NCBI GenBank assembly: GCA_019636495.1 | Contig: JAHBXL010000017.1 | Span: forward strand, 52,583-116,582 | Source of the DNA: Phycisphaeraceae bacterium | GTDB lineage: Bacteria > Planctomycetota > Phycisphaerae > Phycisphaerales > UBA1924 | DNA: 64,000 nt | Reading direction: 5' to 3' | Shown: positions 61,076-64,000 of the stretch, one piece after another | Layout of the letters: each line of letters begins with the position of its first letter | Position numbering within the stretch: position 1 is the first letter of the stretch | Position numbers and translations under genes: made by a program | The notes under the pieces: model-generated | What the model saw: only the letters and a program-made list of their open reading frames with translations | The model's database searches: none | Told to the model about the DNA's origin: nothing

Positions 61076-61528
61076 ATGGCGAATGCAACGATCGATGCTC
61101 GCACGAGCAACTACGAGGCGATGATCCTCATCGGCCAGGGCGCGGCGGCGCAACTGCCCGAGATCCTGACGCTCATCCGTCAGAACATCGAGCGGCAGGG
61201 CGGCCGCATCATCGCGATGAAGAAGTGGGACGAGCGGCGTCTGGCCTACGAGATCGACAAGCAGAAGCGCGCGCTCTATATCCTCTGCTACTTCAACGTG
61301 CCCAACACCTCGCTGGGCCACATCGAGCGCGGCTTCAATCTCGCCGAGCAGATCATGCGGGTGCTGATCACCAAGGTCGAGCACCTCAGCGAGGACGAGA
61401 TGCGGGCCGCCGACGCGATGAAGGACCTCGAAGCCGAGGCCAAACTCCGCGCTACCCAGCCCAACCTCGTCCCGGCCAACATCACCGCCCCCCCAACCAT
61501 CGATCCGAACATCGAAGACGAGGATTGA
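61076..61528 (+). CDS. rpsF: Ribosomal protein bS6
   Basis: The product has 150 residues from the ATG at 61076; an ATG at 61070 is too close to the GAAAGGTG ribosome-binding site. YEAMILIGQ, then KWDERRLAYEIDKQKRALYI, split here as KWDERRLAYEI and DKQKRALYI, and NIERQGGRIIAMKK are bS6 signatures. S6 sits in the 30S platform next to S18. The C-terminal 40 residues are an acidic tail beyond the usual end. It begins the S6-SSB-L9 order, but the expected S18 gene is not present. Confidence 0.94.
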   Translation: MANATIDARTSNYEAMILIGQGAAAQLPEILTLIRQNIERQGGRIIAMKKWDERRLAYEIDKQKRALYILCYFNVPNTSLGHIERGFNLAEQIMRVLITKVEHLSEDEMRAADAMKDLEAEAKLRATQPNLVPANITAPPTIDPNIEDED

Positions 61529-61542
61529 CCCGAGGCGTGAGG

Positions 61543-61548
61543 TACACT
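61543..61548 (+). promoter_or_regulatory. Candidate -10 element before ssb (TACACT)
   Basis: TACACT lies 75 bases before the ssb ATG. TTGACC occurs at 61525-61530, but only 12 bp upstream, too near for a normal -35. It may give ssb a promoter of its own within the cluster. Confidence 0.35.
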
Positions 61549-61622
61549 AAAATCCACCGAACGCCCGCCCCGCGGAGAACCGAGAGGGGGAGACGCGGCG
61601 GCGACGGCCCGGAGAATCGAGC

Positions 61623-62102
61623 ATGGGCAGTTACAACAAAGTCCTGCTGATGGGCAACATCACTCGCGACATCGAGTTGCGGACGCTCCCTTCGCAGATG
61701 TCGGTCGCGCAGATCGGCATCGCCGTCAACCGCAAGTGGCGCGATTCCAACAGTGGTGAACTGCGCGAGGAGACCACCTTCGTCGACTGCGAGGCCTTCG
61801 GCAAGACCGCCGAGAACATCGCCAAGTTCTTCTCCAAGGGCAAGCCGATCTTCCTCGAAGGCCGGCTGAAACTCGACCAGTGGAAGGACAAGACCGATGG
61901 CTCGAACCGCAGCAAACTGAAGGTCATCGTCGACACCTTCCAGTTTGTCGAATCCAAGGGCGGCGGCGGCGGGGGCGGATACGAGGGCGACTCGCGTCCG
62001 CAGGTCTCGACCCGTCCGGCGGGCAGGCCGCAATCCGCCGCGGCGGCGCCTCCGGCCGATTCGGGCTACGCCCCGATCCAGGAGGATGATATTCCGTTCT
62101 GA
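61623..62102 (+). CDS. ssb: Single-stranded DNA-binding protein
   Basis: The product has 159 residues. The OB fold spans about 1-105, starting YNKVLLMGNITRDIELR and containing FVDCEAFGKTAENIAKFF and GKPIFLEGRLK. A Gly-rich linker (GGGGGGGYEGD) precedes the acidic tip DDIPF, which recruits repair and replication partners. The ATG has GGAG 8 bases upstream. It lies between rpsF and rplI, a standard place for ssb. Confidence 0.97.
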   Translation: MGSYNKVLLMGNITRDIELRTLPSQMSVAQIGIAVNRKWRDSNSGELREETTFVDCEAFGKTAENIAKFFSKGKPIFLEGRLKLDQWKDKTDGSNRSKLKVIVDTFQFVESKGGGGGGGYEGDSRPQVSTRPAGRPQSAAAAPPADSGYAPIQEDDIPF

Positions 62103-62107
62103 TGTAC

Positions 62108-62154
62108 GGTCCTGAGTCCTGAAGTCTTGTGTCCTGATCGCAGAACTCAGGACC
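62108..62154. repeat. Inverted repeat between ssb and rplI
   Basis: Ten-base arms GGTCCTGAGT (62108-62117) and ACTCAGGACC (62145-62154) enclose 27 bases that contain two further GTCCTGA-like words. It starts 6 bp after the ssb stop. There is no T-run, so it is more likely a repeat or an mRNA-stabilising hairpin than a terminator. Confidence 0.7.
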
Positions 62155-62261
62155 CGGGACTGCCTCTTCTCCCACCCGCTGGGGCGGCGCCGGTCGCGTG
62201 GCCGGGTTCTCCGCTCCTCAACTTCCGCCGGCGCACGCTCGCCGGGAAAGGACAGCGCATC

Positions 62262-62969
62262 ATGGCTCGAAACGTTGAACTGCTGTTGACCGAATCGGTC
62301 GAGAATCTCGGCATCGTCGGCGATGTCGTGAAGGTCCGCCTGGGCTACGCCCGCAACTTCCTGCTGCCGCGGCAACTGGCGACCGAGCCCAGCGAGGAAC
62401 TCATCAGGAACCTGCAGGCCAAGCGGCTGGAGGCCGAGCGCCAACTCGCCGAGCAGCGCAACCAGCGTGCGGCGACGATCGAGAAACTCGCCGGATACGA
62501 ACTGCACATCGAGCGCTCGTGCAACGACCAGGGCATTCTCTACGCGGGCGTGACCCAGCAGGAGATCGCCGCTGCGTTGAACTCGGCGGGGTTCGCGAAC
62601 ATCCGCCCGCGCGATGTGCGCCTGAACGAGGCGATCAAGCGCGTCGACACCTACACGGTGCACATCAAGTTCGAGACCGATCTCGCCGCGGACATCAAGT
62701 TGTGGGTCATGGCCGACCGCAAACTCGACACCGAGGAGCGCGAGGAGATCGAGATCGACGACGAGGGCGAAGTGGTGGAGAAGGGCAAGGGCGGACGGAG
62801 CGAGCGGCCCGAGCGTGCGCCGCGGCACAAGGCCCCGCCCGTCGACCTGCTCGAGAAGCCCAAGACGGGCTGGGCGCCGAAGGAAGAGGCCGCCCCCGCC
62901 GCGGCCGCCGCGGAGGCCCCGGCCGATGGCGAGAAGCCCAAGAAGGCGGGAAAGAAGGCCAAGGGCTGA
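62262..62969 (+). CDS. rplI: Ribosomal protein bL9 with long C-terminal extension
   Basis: The product has 235 residues; bL9 is usually about 150. The N-terminal domain (VELLLTESVENLGIVGDVVKV and GYARNFLLPRQLA) is followed by the long connecting helix and the C-terminal domain (to about 150: NEAIKRVDTYTVHIKF). From about 165 the protein is a charged, then Ala/Pro/Lys-rich tail. The ATG at 62262 has AAAGGA upstream. No rpsR gene lies between ssb and rplI. The transcript ends at the hairpin at 63001-63031. Confidence 0.94.
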   Translation: MARNVELLLTESVENLGIVGDVVKVRLGYARNFLLPRQLATEPSEELIRNLQAKRLEAERQLAEQRNQRAATIEKLAGYELHIERSCNDQGILYAGVTQQEIAAALNSAGFANIRPRDVRLNEAIKRVDTYTVHIKFETDLAADIKLWVMADRKLDTEEREEIEIDDEGEVVEKGKGGRSERPERAPRHKAPPVDLLEKPKTGWAPKEEAAPAAAAAEAPADGEKPKKAGKKAKG

Positions 62970-63000
62970 GGCGAGGCATTTTGACAGTCTGAGAAACTTG

Positions 63001-63031
63001 AAAGGCCCGGGCGAGTTGCCCGGGCCTTTTT
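63001..63031 (+). terminator. Rho-independent terminator after rplI
   Basis: Twelve-base arms AAAGGCCCGGGC (63001-63012) and GCCCGGGCCTTT (63018-63029) surround GAGTT and run into TTTTT. On the other strand a short T-run also follows, so it may stop the convergent dockerin gene as well. Confidence 0.92.
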
Positions 63032-63060
63032 CGGCATGCGCTCGGTTGCTCCGTGGGTCT

Positions 63061-64000
63061 TCACTCCGGGTTGCACAGCGGATCGTTGAAACTGTTGAAC
63101 CAGCACGTGAGGAATGCGAACAGCGCGGGGATGCCGCACGAGGAGTCCGGGGTCGGGCAGGGCGACGGGCTGACGCCGAAGCACTGCGCCGCGCAGTCGC
63201 TGGCGAACCAGTCGTTGAGGAACAGGAAGATGTCCGCCACGTCAATGCGATGGTTGGCGTTCCAGTCGCACTCGCAGTTGGTCGGGTCGCAGTCGTCGAG
63301 GCAGCCGTCCTCATCGAGGTCGAGATCGGGGTCGAGCGCGATCTCGATGGGGTCCGCGATGTCGTTGACGTTGCAGTCTTCGTGCACGCGGAAGATGTAC
63401 CGGTCGGAGACGTACTCCGAGCCGGTGCAATACATGACCGCGAATGTCACTTCCGGCTTGCCCACGATGTCGTCGCACACCAGTTGGCCCCACTCGCTCT
63501 CGGGGTTCCACAGAAGGAAGTGCTCGACACCGCGGGGCTGCACCGTGGCGCCGAGGCCCAGCGTCCGCGCCTTGCCATCGGTATGCAACGCCGCGGCGAA
63601 GATGCTCGTCAGGTTGACCCCCGGCGTGGGAACGCACGCGTCAAACGGCCAGGCGACGCGCACCTCCAGCAGCGACTTGACGCTGGGCGGTGGGGGGTCC
63701 TGGGGCAGGGTGACCGGCCCGTACCAGCGGGCCAGCACCGGGTAACCGGTCTCGAACGCGGTTGTGATGATGCCGACCAGCGGGTCGGGGTCGTTGTGCG
63801 GCGGGACACAGTCGGTCGGATAGAACGCGAAGGGCGCAAGACCCACCGCGCCGCCGCCCAGCGGGCCGGAGGGCGAGAGGTAATGCGGGGCCCGGAAATC
63901 AGGATGAAACTCATCATCGCCATCATCGGGCGTGATGACGAGCCGGTTGCCGTAGCCCAGTTCATCGCCGACGATGACCGCGCCGTCCCACGTGCCGCCA
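63061..64000 (-). CDS. Secreted protein with GC-type dockerin-like C-terminus (runs off right edge)
   Basis: The minus-strand frame is open from the edge to a stop at 63061, giving at least 313 residues; the start and any signal peptide lie outside. The body is beta-rich, with DDGDDEFHPDFRAPHYL, SLLEVRVAWPFD and WGQLVCDD segments, and looks like an extracellular beta-sandwich domain of unknown type. The C-terminus has Asp-rich calcium-type loops (DPDLDLDEDGCLDDCD) and then CDWNANHRIDVADIFLFLNDWF, split here as CDWNANHRID and VADIFLFLNDWF. A second half ends LFAFLTCWFN. This paired D-W/F-N and FLxxWF pattern with Cys is the GC-type dockerin-like domain of Phycisphaerae. Confidence 0.78.
   Translation of the reverse strand, partial: GGTWDGAVIVGDELGYGNRLVITPDDGDDEFHPDFRAPHYLSPSGPLGGGAVGLAPFAFYPTDCVPPHNDPDPLVGIITTAFETGYPVLARWYGPVTLPQDPPPPSVKSLLEVRVAWPFDACVPTPGVNLTSIFAAALHTDGKARTLGLGATVQPRGVEHFLLWNPESEWGQLVCDDIVGKPEVTFAVMYCTGSEYVSDRYIFRVHEDCNVNDIADPIEIALDPDLDLDEDGCLDDCDPTNCECDWNANHRIDVADIFLFLNDWFASDCAAQCFGVSPSPCPTPDSSCGIPALFAFLTCWFNSFNDPLCNPE

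Overview
The window is GC-rich chromosomal DNA from a planctomycete, most likely of the class Phycisphaerae. Four things point there. A secreted protein ends in a GC-type dockerin-like repeat (63061 to the right edge). A giant surface protein carries an N-terminal LEALEGR-VLL motif like the planctomycete LEPR-XLL signal (36634-44037). Two small membrane proteins end in C-x2-C zinc ribbons (2074-2559, 56573-56959). The genes are a dense mix of housekeeping and planctomycete-type hypothetical genes, with many 4-bp ATGA-type overlaps. Taxonomy is inferred from these motifs; no search was run.

Layout. 1-2073: start of a class III aminotransferase running off the left edge, then a RAYT (REP-associated tyrosine transposase) embedded in two arrays of REP-like hairpins. 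2074-9561: a minus-strand run with a zinc-ribbon membrane protein, an M20 peptidase, dapF, an M48 membrane peptidase, a secreted unknown and an acyl-CoA synthetase. 9872-18025: secreted and membrane unknowns, miaB, an SGNH hydrolase and a GNAT acetyltransferase. 18179-24234: an E2 acyltransferase, a DUF2809 protein, photolyase, cardiolipin synthase and prfB. 24336-29103: a secreted STN-like protein, an ECF sigma factor with a likely anti-sigma protein, a pteridine-reductase-like SDR and a TPR protein. 29286-36374: valS, a HExxH lipoprotein, a DUF1015 protein, hscB and an Asp/Glu racemase homologue. 36634-44037: one 2467-residue surface protein ending at a strong terminator. 44121-52128: a heavy-metal efflux operon. 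52419-56959: an HtrA-like protease with PDZ domains, a degenerate protease-fold protein, a DUF4230 protein and a second zinc-ribbon protein. 57519-62969: tRNA-Gln, then a translation and nucleotide cluster (GlmU-like uridylyltransferase, prs, L25, pth, S6, ssb, L9).

How genes work together. The metal operon encodes a complete tripartite RND pump (outer-membrane factor, RND transporter, periplasmic adaptor) plus two His/Cys-rich envelope proteins. The 3' translation cluster is read as one plus-strand block, with coupled starts at glmU-like/prs and pth/rpsF. The sigma factor, its membrane partner and the upstream secreted protein look like a small signalling locus.

The most unusual theme is short palindromic repeats inside open reading frames. 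valS alone carries four, each in a place where this ValRS appears longer than its relatives. The E2 linker carries an inverted pair. The DUF4230 protein ends in one. miaB contains a 200-bp inverted-repeat-bounded insertion with a GAA microsatellite. With the RAYT and its hairpin arrays, this suggests a genome colonised by small palindromic elements, several of which are translated. A second unusual point is prfB: its programmed frameshift site uses UAA rather than the usual UGA and has no visible internal Shine-Dalgarno stimulator.
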